The notes beneath the pieces were generated by a model that was given only the letters and a program-made list of their open reading frames with translations, did no database searches and was not told the origin of the DNA. From contig CAPXWY010000002.1 of the NCBI GenBank assembly GCA_948736885.1, positions 62,001-126,000 on the forward strand: 64,000 bases of DNA. The letters are read 5' to 3'. Positions 43,986-52,564 of this stretch are shown here, piece after piece. The position numbers and the translations under genes are program-made. Each line of letters opens with the position of its first letter. Position 1 is the stretch's first letter. Origin of the DNA: an uncultured Alistipes sp. (GTDB lineage Bacteria > Bacteroidota > Bacteroidia > Bacteroidales > Rikenellaceae).

Positions 43986-46973
43986 TCAGAACGGCAGGCC
44001 CACCGATGCCGAGACCCACACCTTGCCGCTGGAAGGACGGTAGCATGAAATCTTGAACGTCGAAGTGGCCGAAGCGGGCTGCCCGAAGAAGTTGACATCG
44101 AAGATCAGATCGCCGCCGACCGACCAGATGCGCCGCCGCACCATGCTGCCGTCCGCGACATCGCGCGCGGGCCGGTAATCGCGGAACTGGGCGTAGTCGC
44201 CGCCGACGTTGACCCGGATGCGCTTGAAGTAGAGCACCGAGGCGATGCCGCCCTCGGGATACCATACGGGAAGCTGGTAGTCGGCCCGGGCGGCCAGGTA
44301 GTTGTTCGAAAGGATATCGCCCGAACCGAAGCCGCGGGGAATCAACCGCGAAGAACGGTAGCTCAGCGGCGCATAGCCCGACGGGAACTTGTAGCCGCCG
44401 ACCGAAGTCTGGTAGCTGGCCGCGACCTGGAACGAATGGTGCCGCACGAAACCCGGCAGGTAGAAACGTGCGTAAGTCGAGACCAGATCGCTGAAATTCT
44501 TGTCCGAGGGGTTGAAGGTGTAGCCCGCCGAGAGCGAATAACCCCAGCGCGGCGCGAAATCGCGGTAGGCCTGCCGCACGTAGTCGGAGAAACCGATGCT
44601 GAAAGCCAGCTTGTGGAGTCCTTCGTGGAAGCCGATCCGCTCCAGGTTGGTGATGTTGCCGTCGGTCCACTCGATGCGTCCCAGGTTGGCGACCATGCCG
44701 TTGGAGTAGTTCCAGCCGGTCGAGAGGGTGAGCTGGCGCGAATGGTAGCCGCACTGGAAATAGAGCGGCAAGGTGGCCGAAAGACCCACGGAGTAGTATT
44801 TGTCGGGCGAAAGGCGCTCGGGCGTCACGAAGAATCCGGTCTTTGCATCGTAGGCCGGCAGCATCCTCGCCTCGTCCCGGCGGAAAGGCGCATAGAAGAT
44901 CTGGTCGCCGCCGTAGGCCGCGCTCAGATCGAAATGGACGCCCAGGCCGAAGTAGCGCGCCCCGAGCCGCCAGATGGAACCCTCGCGGCGGTTCCAGCCG
45001 TAGGAAGCGTAGGCCTCGGTGTTCGACAGGAGGTTCTGGGAAAGGAGCGTGGCGCCCAGATTGAGTTCGATGACATGCTCGTCGACGGCAGCGAACGGAT
45101 CGAACGCCACGGGCATCCAGCTATGGATGTTGATCAGATTGGGTGCCTTGCGGTAACGCCGCGTGCGGAACTGGCGGCGCTGGAGGGTCGAATCGGCCGA
45201 CGTGAAAACCACCGTATCGAGGTTGACGACCGGCCACGACCTGCGCGGCGGGTTGACCGCATTGTCGGGAAGCCGGGCATGGCTCACGGGAATGAGCGCA
45301 CTGTCGGCCAACGGCTGCACGGCAGGCCGGTAACCGCGCCTGTCGTAGGTCGTGACCAGCACGCTGCCGTCGGCAGGGGCCGGATCGAAAGAACCGTAAT
45401 CCGAAGTCGTGATGCGGTATTCGCGGCGGCCGAGCAGATCGAAGCAATGCACCTCGTCCTTGCCCGACGCGATCGAGCCGTAGTAGAGACGTCCGTTCCC
45501 GGCCCTCAGGTCGGAGAGGGTGACGTAGGCGCCCTGCGTGACCGCATGCACCCCCTCGCAGTCGATGCGGCCGATCCACATGCCGCTGTCGTCGGTCACA
45601 AGCACGTACCACGCCACCGTGGTGTCGTCCCAGGCCAGCCCGTGGATTTCGGCCCGGCGCGGTGCGGCGAAACGCCGGCGCGAGCCGTCGGATTTCGAGA
45701 CGACAACGGCATAGGAACCGTCGTAGTTGTACTCCACCCAGCCGGTTCCGCCGTCGCCGGGCGTGGGATAGAGCACCCGGCGCTCACCGCTCACGGCGCG
45801 GGGCCGGCGCTCGGCGAGGTCCATCCTGCAAAGCTGCGAATTGACGCGCTGCTCGAAGAGCTTCGAACGCCGGTATTCGGTCCACCACACCCGGCCCTCC
45901 GCATCCAGCGCCGGGCGCGTGGAGAGCGAACCGACATAAGCCACGAAGCGCTCGGCACCGCTCTCCCGGTCGATCTCGACGAAGCGTTCGGGCCTGTCGA
46001 AGTCATTCTTGAGAACCAGAACCCGCCCGTCGGGCAGCGGGAGAGGCCAGCGGTAGACGGTATAGTTGTCATCGGGAAGCTCGCGGAGCGGCAAGGCGCT
46101 GTCGCCGGTCTTCGGCAGCGAATCCCAACAGGCATGCAGGTTGTCGAAAGTCTCGCGGAAGAGCTGCGAAACGCTCGTCTTGTAGAACTTGCGCAGAGAC
46201 ACGGCGGTGACGGCAATGACGTAGGGATTGCGCGAACCGTACCAGGCAACCTTGTCCCACACGTTCTCGCCGTACTTGTCGTAAGCATAGGAACAGAGCT
46301 GGTAGCCGAGCTCGTAGTGGTCGGGGACATGCGAGAGGTAGGAACCGCAGAACCACTTGTCGAGGTTGCGACGCTCGCGGCCGATGTTGCCCATGGCGCG
46401 GTAGGCCATGGAGAACGATGGCTGCAATCCGCGGCCGTAGGAGGACATGGCGGTCTCGGTCATGACGGCGTCGCCCTCCAGGGCCCAAAGGGGCATGCAC
46501 AGCAGTCCGATGGTGGAACCCTGCTGCCCGAGGATGTAGCTCAGCACCCGGATGAGGCCCCGGTCGAGGTTGTTGTACTGCACGGCGTGCCGGTACTCGT
46601 GGGCCACCAGCTGCTTGCACCACGGCATGGAGTAGCTGTCGACGGCGGGCGCCGTGAGAAACTCGACGCGCTTGGGCAGATACATGACCAACCCGTTGGA
46701 ACGGAAGTTCTCGGGGTGCATGACGAACGGAATGCGCATGGGGCCGTGGCGGAACCCGAAGCCGATGTCGGGCCGGACGCTGCGGATGTAGAAAAGCGTG
46801 CGGTCCGCCAGGTCGGAGACCGTGTCGGGATAGATGATCCGCACGTCGGGAGTGCGGACGGTCGACCAACGCAGATTCGCGGGATCGGAACCCCAAGTAT
46901 AGTACTGCGCACGCAGGGACCTCGCTGCCAGCAGGGCGGCGAGCACGAAGAGTATGCGGAGCGTTCTTTCCAA
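43986..46973 (-). CDS. Putative outer-membrane metallopeptidase with propeller and beta-barrel
   Basis: Signal peptide (about residues 1-22) is followed by a gluzincin-like metalloprotease region: HEYRH at 125-129 and Glu166 in WALEGDAVMTE, as in HExxH...E enzymes. The middle (about 300-640) has repeated short strands of the TolB/WD40-like propeller type. The C-terminal 330 residues show alternating aromatic strands (YSVGLSATLPLYFQCG, FQVAASYQTSVGGYKFP) ending in aromatic Phe, suggesting an outer-membrane barrel. Protease activity is an inference. Start is TTG at 46973, two bases after the SUI1 gene stop; no better start exists. Confidence 0.72.
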   Translation of the reverse strand: MERTLRILFVLAALLAARSLRAQYYTWGSDPANLRWSTVRTPDVRIIYPDTVSDLADRTLFYIRSVRPDIGFGFRHGPMRIPFVMHPENFRSNGLVMYLPKRVEFLTAPAVDSYSMPWCKQLVAHEYRHAVQYNNLDRGLIRVLSYILGQQGSTIGLLCMPLWALEGDAVMTETAMSSYGRGLQPSFSMAYRAMGNIGRERRNLDKWFCGSYLSHVPDHYELGYQLCSYAYDKYGENVWDKVAWYGSRNPYVIAVTAVSLRKFYKTSVSQLFRETFDNLHACWDSLPKTGDSALPLRELPDDNYTVYRWPLPLPDGRVLVLKNDFDRPERFVEIDRESGAERFVAYVGSLSTRPALDAEGRVWWTEYRRSKLFEQRVNSQLCRMDLAERRPRAVSGERRVLYPTPGDGGTGWVEYNYDGSYAVVVSKSDGSRRRFAAPRRAEIHGLAWDDTTVAWYVLVTDDSGMWIGRIDCEGVHAVTQGAYVTLSDLRAGNGRLYYGSIASGKDEVHCFDLLGRREYRITTSDYGSFDPAPADGSVLVTTYDRRGYRPAVQPLADSALIPVSHARLPDNAVNPPRRSWPVVNLDTVVFTSADSTLQRRQFRTRRYRKAPNLINIHSWMPVAFDPFAAVDEHVIELNLGATLLSQNLLSNTEAYASYGWNRREGSIWRLGARYFGLGVHFDLSAAYGGDQIFYAPFRRDEARMLPAYDAKTGFFVTPERLSPDKYYSVGLSATLPLYFQCGYHSRQLTLSTGWNYSNGMVANLGRIEWTDGNITNLERIGFHEGLHKLAFSIGFSDYVRQAYRDFAPRWGYSLSAGYTFNPSDKNFSDLVSTYARFYLPGFVRHHSFQVAASYQTSVGGYKFPSGYAPLSYRSSRLIPRGFGSGDILSNNYLAARADYQLPVWYPEGGIASVLYFKRIRVNVGGDYAQFRDYRPARDVADGSMVRRRIWSVGGDLIFDVNFFGQPASATSTFKISCYRPSSGKVWVSASVGLPF

Positions 46974-46975
46974 GG

Positions 46976-47323
46976 TCAGCTGCCGGCTTTCTTGCAGCGG
47001 TAACCGCTGCGGGTCAGAAGATCGACGACCCGGTCGCGGTGATCGCCCTGGATGATGATTTCACCCTCCTTGGCAGCCCCGCCGACGCCGCACCGGGTCT
47101 TCAACAAACGCGCCAGAGCCTGCAGGTCGTCGTCGCGGCCCACGAAACCGCGCACGAGCGTGACGACCTTGCCGCCCCGCTGCTTGCGGTCGAGCCACAC
47201 GCGCAGCTCCTGCCGCTCGGGAGCGAGCGTCTCGGGCTCCTCGTCGTGCCGGGTCGTATATGCGAAGTCGGGATCGGTCGAATAGACCATTCCGAGCCGC
47301 GATTTCCAGTCGTTGTCAGCCAT
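46976..47323 (-). CDS. eIF1/SUI1-like translation factor (YciH family)
   Basis: The SUI1 domain occupies residues 45-115 with RGGKVVTLVRGF, CGVGGAAKEGEIIIQGD and a final GYRCKKAGS, all typical of bacterial YciH. Such proteins resemble eIF1 and are thought to tune initiation under stress. I start at ATG 47323 (MADNDWKSRLG); the reading continuing upstream is not coding. A period-7 tract at 47331-47351 is directly upstream. It precedes the large outer-membrane gene with two bases between. Confidence 0.92.
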   Translation of the reverse strand: MADNDWKSRLGMVYSTDPDFAYTTRHDEEPETLAPERQELRVWLDRKQRGGKVVTLVRGFVGRDDDLQALARLLKTRCGVGGAAKEGEIIIQGDHRDRVVDLLTRSGYRCKKAGS

Positions 47324-47330
47324 CTTATTC

Positions 47331-47351
47331 AAGGTGAAAAGTGAAAAGTAA
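47331..47351. repeat. Period-7 tract (AAGGTGA AAAGTGA AAAGTAA)
   Basis: Three 7-base units in strict phase, starting eight bases upstream of the SUI1 start codon. Confidence 0.6.
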
Positions 47352-47559
47352 CGGTCCGGAGAGGAGGGGTACTTCCGCCTTGGACAAACCCGGCCCTGCA
47401 AGGGAGGGCGGAAAAGCGAAGCAACAGCCCGCGCCGCAACGATGCCACCGGCCGCGACCCGTTCGCCCGGTCCCGGGACCGCCGGAGAAACTTCCGATGT
47501 TGCCGACCGCCGTTTTCTCTCCGAAAAGCAGAAATTAAACACCGAAACGTCACCTGTAT

Positions 47560-47591
47560 TTTGCGCAAAAATACGAAAATATTTATCTTCG
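47560..47591 (+). promoter_or_regulatory. Promoter abutting the DUF4435 start codon
   Basis: TTTG (47560-47563), a 20-bp spacer and TATCTTCG (47584-47591; one base from TAnnTTTG) fit the consensus. The start codon is at 47598, so the transcript would have almost no leader. Confidence 0.6.
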
Positions 47592-47597
47592 CATACG

Positions 47598-48680
47598 ATG
47601 AAAGCCAAGAAGCACGAAATAAATCTTTCCCGCCGCACGCCGGAATCCGACCGGCTGCCGCGCCCGCTGCCGGCCGAGCCGGGGCAGCGGCTGGTGCGGG
47701 TCTTCGTCGAGGGATACGAAGACGTGGCCTTCTGGCGCGGCATCTTCGACCATTTCCGCAACCCCTACCTGCGCTTCGAGATCTCGGTGCCCGTGCGCGA
47801 CGACCTGCCCAAAGGCAAGAAGGTGCTGCTGAACATGATACCCGAGTCGTGCGAGAACCTGCTGCTGTGCGTCGACTCCGACTTCGACTACCTGTTCGCC
47901 GGGCGCACGGCGCAGTCGGCCGAGGTGGCGGGCGCGCGCCACATGTTCCACACCTACGCCTACGCGACGGAAAACTACCTCTGCTACGCACCCTCGCTGC
48001 ACAACGTCTGCGTCAAGGCCACGAAGAACGACACGCGCATCTTCGACTTCGTGGCTTTCATGCGCGACTACTCGTGCACGATCTACCCGCTGTTCGTGTG
48101 GTACGCCTACTCGGCCCAGCTCTCCACGGAACACGTGTTCCCGCTCATCGACTTCAAGTCGGCGGTGCGGCTGGGCTATCTGGACATCGAGGACAACGGC
48201 GCCCGCACGCTCGAATGGCTCGCCCGCAACGTGGAGAAGCGCCACCGGCTGCTGTGCCAGCGCAATCCGAAGATGATCGAACCGATGAAAGCGTTCGAAC
48301 TGCTGCTCCGCGAGCGCGGCGTGACCCCCGAGACGACCTATCTTTTCATGCACGGCCACACGCTCATGGACAACGTGGTGATGGTGCTGCTCAACTCGGT
48401 GTGCGAGAAACTGCGGCAGCTCTCCATCGCCAAGATCAACGCGTCGAAGAAACAGGGCGTGGCCCTGCGCAACGAAATGGCCAACTACACCAACTCGCTG
48501 CGCTCGATCCGCGACGTGCTGCTCGACAACGAGAACTACACGCGCTGTCCGCTCTACAAACGGCTGCAGCGCGACATCCAGAAATACATCGTCCGCACCA
48601 TCGTCGGCATGAAACGCAGCGGCGAAATCCGCGACGACTCCTACTGGAACATCATCTCGAAAATGAAAAGCCCGGAATGA
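47598..48680 (+). CDS. DUF4435 (TOPRIM-like) protein
   Basis: The 360 residues have a TOPRIM-like arrangement: FVEGYEDVAFW (Glu38) and LLLCVDSDFDYL (Asp93/Asp95/Asp97), the acidic pattern of OLD/RNase M5-type nucleases, then a helical C-terminal half. DUF4435 genes are often next to AAA ATPases in islands; here the gene stands alone. It has its own promoter and terminator and is flanked by genes on the opposite strand. Function unknown; nuclease or RNA-processing activity is a structural guess. ATG 47598 is chosen because the previous in-frame codons are noncoding and include the promoter. Confidence 0.85.
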   Translation: MKAKKHEINLSRRTPESDRLPRPLPAEPGQRLVRVFVEGYEDVAFWRGIFDHFRNPYLRFEISVPVRDDLPKGKKVLLNMIPESCENLLLCVDSDFDYLFAGRTAQSAEVAGARHMFHTYAYATENYLCYAPSLHNVCVKATKNDTRIFDFVAFMRDYSCTIYPLFVWYAYSAQLSTEHVFPLIDFKSAVRLGYLDIEDNGARTLEWLARNVEKRHRLLCQRNPKMIEPMKAFELLLRERGVTPETTYLFMHGHTLMDNVVMVLLNSVCEKLRQLSIAKINASKKQGVALRNEMANYTNSLRSIRDVLLDNENYTRCPLYKRLQRDIQKYIVRTIVGMKRSGEIRDDSYWNIISKMKSPE

Positions 48681-48714
48681 CCCCCGCGCACAGAGACAAG
48701 CCGCCTGCAAAAAG

Positions 48715-48757
48715 AAGCCGCAGAAAACAATGCGATCCATGTTTTCTGCGGCTTTCG
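48715..48757 (+). terminator. Terminator after DUF4435
   Basis: AAGCCGCAGAAAAC pairs perfectly with GTTTTCTGCGGCTT (14 bp) around a 12-base loop and ends in TTTCG, 34 bp past the stop. Confidence 0.85.
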
Positions 48758-48870
48758 ATTCTTCATTTTGGCTGCCGCCCGCAAAGCGGCGCTTCTTCAT
48801 TTCCGGCAGATTCCCGGCATGAATGGTCGGGCAAAGCGAAAAATCCCCATGATCCGGACTCACCCAACGG

Positions 48871-48894
48871 CTCCTTCGCTTCGGTCAGCATGAC
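48871..48894. repeat. Single arm of the GTCAT palindromic repeat
   Basis: CTCCTTCGCTTCGGTCAGCA plus TGAC resembles the right arm of the element at 24103-24127 (CCTTCGCTTCGTTCAGGATGAC) with a few changes. A degraded left arm may be at 48834-48846. It lies in the 256-bp spacer between DUF4435 and lysC. Confidence 0.5.
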
Positions 48895-48936
48895 GAACGA
48901 AACGATTCCGGTGCAGATCGGATACGGACCCCGCCT

Positions 48937-50211
48937 TTATTTACTCTGCTCGGGCGCCTCGGCTTTCCGCACGACGCGAACCGTCGACTGGGTGGCCTGG
49001 CGGATGAAGACGCGGGGGCCGGAGGCGTAGTGCTGCCACAGCTCGTCGGTATAACCGCGGACGGTCAGCAGCTCCATCCGCTCGATCTTCATGACGTCGA
49101 AACCCTCCTCGCGCAGCGCGGCGACGGCCTGGTCGACATGCCACGAATCGTCGATGCAGAGACTCAGATTGACGGCCGAGTTGTGGATCAGGTTGGTCTT
49201 GATGCGATAGCGCTCCAACAACGAGAAGATGGCGGCGAACTTCTCCTCCAGGACGAACGAAAAGTCGCGCGAACGGATCGTGAGCAGAACCTGATCCTTT
49301 TTGAGAATCAGGATCGGAACCTCGACGGGCGCCGACACGCCGCGGATGACGGTGCCGGGCTTGCGCTTGTCGCCGAACGGCCGCACGTAGAGCGGGATGT
49401 TGCTGTTCTGCAAGGGCTTGATGGTGCGCGGATGGATGATCTGCGCCCCGCTGTAAGCCAGTTCGATGGTGTCCAGATAGTTGAGCTCGGCGATCTGCAC
49501 GGCGTCGGGGAAAATCTTGGGATCGGCGTTGAGCACGCCGTCGACATCCTTCCACACCGCCATCGACTCGGCCCCGAGGATGTTGGCCGCCACGGCCGCC
49601 GAATAGTCGGAGCCCTCGCGTCCGAGGGTCGTGGTCGTGCCGTCGGGAGCTCCGCCGATGAAGCCCTGTCCCACGAAAACACGCTCCGGGCGCCCCTCCA
49701 CCTCGGCCCGCAGGCGCGGAGCAGAAGCGGCCAAGTCGACCTCAGCGTCCTTGTGCCGCTGCTCGGTGACCAGCGCCCGGCGCATGTCGACCCAGCGGTT
49801 GGGGACCCCCGCATAGGCCAGGTATTCGGAGATGATGCTCGTGGAGATCAGCTCGCCGAAAGCCACGATGCGGTCGTACCACAGCTCGGCATCCTCCTCG
49901 CGGCAGACACCCTCGGCGGCCGTCCGTTCGAGCTCGGCAAAGAACGCTTCGACGCGCTCGAGCTGCGTGGGACCGTGCCACAGATCGTCGACGATCGCGG
50001 CATGGCAGGCACGCAGGGCGGCGACCTCCTCCAGCGCCCCGGTGCGATCGCCGCGCTGCAAGCCGGCGAAAACGCGCTCCAAAGCGTTGGTCGTCTTGCC
50101 CATGGCCGAGACGACGATGAACAGATCGCGTTCGTCGCCTATGATCTTCAGCAGGTTGCGCACGCCGTCGGCATTGCGCACCGAAGCTCCTCCGAATTTG
50201 TAGACCTTCAT
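48937..50211 (-). CDS. lysC: Aspartate kinase (monofunctional)
   Basis: Phosphorylates aspartate, the first step towards diaminopimelate, lysine and threonine. The N-terminal KFGGASVRNADG signature and the TTLGREGSDYSA substrate motif are intact. Two ACT domains occupy about 305-424 (LILKKDQVLLTIRSRDFSFV, LLTVRGYTDELW), so allosteric control is expected. At 424 residues it has no homoserine dehydrogenase fusion. Start at ATG 50211; an earlier in-frame start gives a Ser/Thr/Arg-rich leader without family likeness. It follows the prolyl oligopeptidase gene after 7 bp. Confidence 0.95.
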   Translation of the reverse strand: MKVYKFGGASVRNADGVRNLLKIIGDERDLFIVVSAMGKTTNALERVFAGLQRGDRTGALEEVAALRACHAAIVDDLWHGPTQLERVEAFFAELERTAAEGVCREEDAELWYDRIVAFGELISTSIISEYLAYAGVPNRWVDMRRALVTEQRHKDAEVDLAASAPRLRAEVEGRPERVFVGQGFIGGAPDGTTTTLGREGSDYSAAVAANILGAESMAVWKDVDGVLNADPKIFPDAVQIAELNYLDTIELAYSGAQIIHPRTIKPLQNSNIPLYVRPFGDKRKPGTVIRGVSAPVEVPILILKKDQVLLTIRSRDFSFVLEEKFAAIFSLLERYRIKTNLIHNSAVNLSLCIDDSWHVDQAVAALREEGFDVMKIERMELLTVRGYTDELWQHYASGPRVFIRQATQSTVRVVRKAEAPEQSK

Positions 50212-50218
50212 CGGCAGC

Positions 50219-52354
50219 TTACTTTTTGACGGGTCGGTAGGGCACGCCGATGTTCTGGAACAGGAAAGCGTACATGTCCGCAGCCTCGTCGATGCGTTTC
50301 GAGGTGGGTTTGCCTGCGCCGTGACCGGCATTGGACTCGATGCGGATCAGCACGGGAGCATCGCCGGCCTGGCAGTGCTGGAGCTCGGCAGCGAACTTGA
50401 ACGAGTGGGCCGGCACGACGCGGTCGTCGTGGTCGGCCGTCATGACCAGCGTAGCAGGATAGGTGACACCCTGCTTGATATTATGCAGCGGCGAATACTT
50501 GTAGATATAGCCGAACTGCTCCTCGTTGTCCGACGAACCGTACTCGACGGCCCAGCCCCAGCCGATGGTGAACTTATGGTAGCGCAGCATGTCCATCACG
50601 CCCACCGACGGCAGGCAGACGGCATAGAGATCGGGACGCTGCACCTCGCAGGCGCCGACCAGCAGACCGCCGTTGGAACCGCCGTGGATAGCGAGCCGGT
50701 CGGACGACGTATATTTCTGAGCGACAAGATATTCGGCCGCCGCGATGAAGTCGTCGAAGACGTTCTGCTTGTTGGCCAGCATGCCGGCCTTGTGCCACTC
50801 TTCGCCGTACTCCGAACCGCCGCGCAGATTGGCCACGCAGTAGATGCCGCCCTGCTCGACGAACATCAGCGCCGAGGGGTTGAATCCGGGCGTGAGGTTG
50901 ATCTGGAAACCGCCGTATGCGTAGAGCAGGCAGGGATTCGAGCCGTCGAGCTCCATGTCCTTGCGGTGGGTGACGAACATCGGCACGCGCGTACCGTCCT
51001 TCGAAGCATAGAAGACCTGGTCGGTGACGAAGAGTTCGGGATCGAAGCCGATTTCGGGAGCCTTGAAAAGAACCGACTCGCCCGTAGCGATGTCGTAGCG
51101 GTAGATGGTCGCAGGCGAGAGGTAGTTCGACAGCGAATAGTAAAGGGAGGTCTGCTCCTTCTTGCCGCCGAAGCCGCCGACCGTGCCGATGGCCGGCAAC
51201 CCGACCTCGCGGACAAGCGAACCGTCGTAGGCATACTGGGCCACCTTGTGCTGCGCGTCCTGCAGATAGATGGCGAACAGCGAACCGCCGGCGGTCGAAA
51301 CGCCCTCCAGCAGGCACTCCTTCTCCGGAATGACCGTCACGGGCTTGCCGGGGGTCGTCAGCGAAATCTTGCGGAGGGCATAGTTCGAAGCACCCTCGTT
51401 GGTCGTATAGTAGAGTTCGTCGTTCTTGCAGTCGACGATGCCGTAGTCGTGGTCGAAACCTTTCAGCAGCGTGCGGAAGCGGCTGTCGTTCACGCGGCGG
51501 CAGAGGATTTCGGAACCCGACGTACCCTCCGACCCGACAACGAAAAGCCATTCGCCGTCGTCGCTCGGCCAGGCCGAGAAGTAACGCAGCGGATGGGCCG
51601 GGTCGTCGTAGACCAGCACGTCTTCCGACTGCGGCGTACCGAGCGCGTGGTAGTAAACCTTCTGGAACTGGTTCTGCGACGAGTAGACGCCCGCTTTGGG
51701 AGCATCGTAGGCGCTGTAGTAGAAGCCCTTGGAGTCGGGAGCCCACGTGGCGCCCGAGAACTTCACCCACTCGATGTGGTCGTCGGTCAGCTTGCCCGAC
51801 GCCACGTCGATCACGCGGATCTCCACCCAGTCGGAACCCGACTCGGCCACGGAATAGGCGCAATAATTGCCGTCCTCGGAGAACGACACGTCGGACAGCG
51901 CCACCGTCCCGTCGGCCGACAAGGCGTTGGGATCGAGGAAGACGCGGCCCTTGGCGTCGGGCGTATCGGCGCAGTAGAGCACCGACTGGTTCTGAAGCCC
52001 GTTGTTGTAAAACCAGTACCAGGCATCGCCGTGCCGGGAGGGAATGCCCTGCTTGGGGTAGTTCCAGAGCTCGGCGAGGCGCTGGCGGATGGCCCCGCGG
52101 AACGGAATCTGCGAGAGGTAGTCGTCCGTCACGGCGTTCTCGGCGGCGACCCAGGCGGCCGTAGCCTCCGAGTTGTCGTCCTCGAGCCAGCGGTAGGGGT
52201 CGGCCACCTTCGTGCCGAAGTAGTCGTCGACCACCTCGCCGCGCGCGGTGTCGGGATAGGGCTGATGCTTGATCTGTTTCATCTGCGTGCAACTTGTTGC
52301 AATCATCGCGACGACGCCCACCAGGAGCACGGCCGCACGTACCGGTTTGATCAT
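50219..52354 (-). CDS. Prolyl oligopeptidase (S9A), lipoprotein
   Basis: Cleaves after proline in short peptides. The first residues MIKPVRAAVLLVGVVAMIATSCTQ end in the lipobox ATSC, so it is probably a periplasmic or outer-membrane lipoprotein. A seven-bladed propeller covers about 90-430, and the alpha/beta hydrolase domain has the serine in HGGSNGGLLVG, Asp in DHDDRVVPAH and His in NAGHGAGKP. Length 711 suits S9A (about 700). Start at ATG 52354 gives the lipoprotein signal. A -7 box at 52385-52392 interlocks with the dapD promoter. Confidence 0.95.
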   Translation of the reverse strand: MIKPVRAAVLLVGVVAMIATSCTQMKQIKHQPYPDTARGEVVDDYFGTKVADPYRWLEDDNSEATAAWVAAENAVTDDYLSQIPFRGAIRQRLAELWNYPKQGIPSRHGDAWYWFYNNGLQNQSVLYCADTPDAKGRVFLDPNALSADGTVALSDVSFSEDGNYCAYSVAESGSDWVEIRVIDVASGKLTDDHIEWVKFSGATWAPDSKGFYYSAYDAPKAGVYSSQNQFQKVYYHALGTPQSEDVLVYDDPAHPLRYFSAWPSDDGEWLFVVGSEGTSGSEILCRRVNDSRFRTLLKGFDHDYGIVDCKNDELYYTTNEGASNYALRKISLTTPGKPVTVIPEKECLLEGVSTAGGSLFAIYLQDAQHKVAQYAYDGSLVREVGLPAIGTVGGFGGKKEQTSLYYSLSNYLSPATIYRYDIATGESVLFKAPEIGFDPELFVTDQVFYASKDGTRVPMFVTHRKDMELDGSNPCLLYAYGGFQINLTPGFNPSALMFVEQGGIYCVANLRGGSEYGEEWHKAGMLANKQNVFDDFIAAAEYLVAQKYTSSDRLAIHGGSNGGLLVGACEVQRPDLYAVCLPSVGVMDMLRYHKFTIGWGWAVEYGSSDNEEQFGYIYKYSPLHNIKQGVTYPATLVMTADHDDRVVPAHSFKFAAELQHCQAGDAPVLIRIESNAGHGAGKPTSKRIDEAADMYAFLFQNIGVPYRPVKK

Positions 52355-52384
52355 GTCGGGAAAGGGTATTTGCGTTAGTTGGGG

Positions 52385-52392
52385 CAAAGTTA
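52385..52392 (-). promoter_or_regulatory. -7 box of the prolyl oligopeptidase gene
   Basis: TAACTTTG on the minus strand is an exact TAnnTTTG, 31 bp before the start codon. A TTTG lies at 52418-52421, farther than usual (25 bp), so the -33 match is weak. Confidence 0.6.
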
Positions 52393-52404
52393 GGAAAAAT
52401 TGCG

Positions 52405-52412
52405 TAACTTTG
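52405..52412 (+). promoter_or_regulatory. -7 box of dapD
   Basis: TAACTTTG on the plus strand is an exact TAnnTTTG. A TTGG at 52379-52382 could be the -33 element (22-bp spacer). The leader to dapD would be about 147 bases and carries a 7-bp hairpin (CCGTGCG-AAA-CGCACGG, 52433-52449). Confidence 0.6.
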
Positions 52413-52564
52413 GTCAGCAAACCGGCGACTCCCCGTGCGAAACGCACGGCGGCACTCCGGCCCGCGGCCGGACCGGACCATCGATGGCTGCAAAAGAGGC
52501 TGCCCCGATGCGAGCCGCCGGCACTCGAACAACGAACGAGACGGAATCATAAAAAAACAACAAT

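Noticed and set aside
52413..52564. Lysine riboswitch in the dapD leader
   Set aside because: The lysine aptamer has five helices with conserved internal loops. Only one short stable hairpin and GC-rich palindromes are visible.
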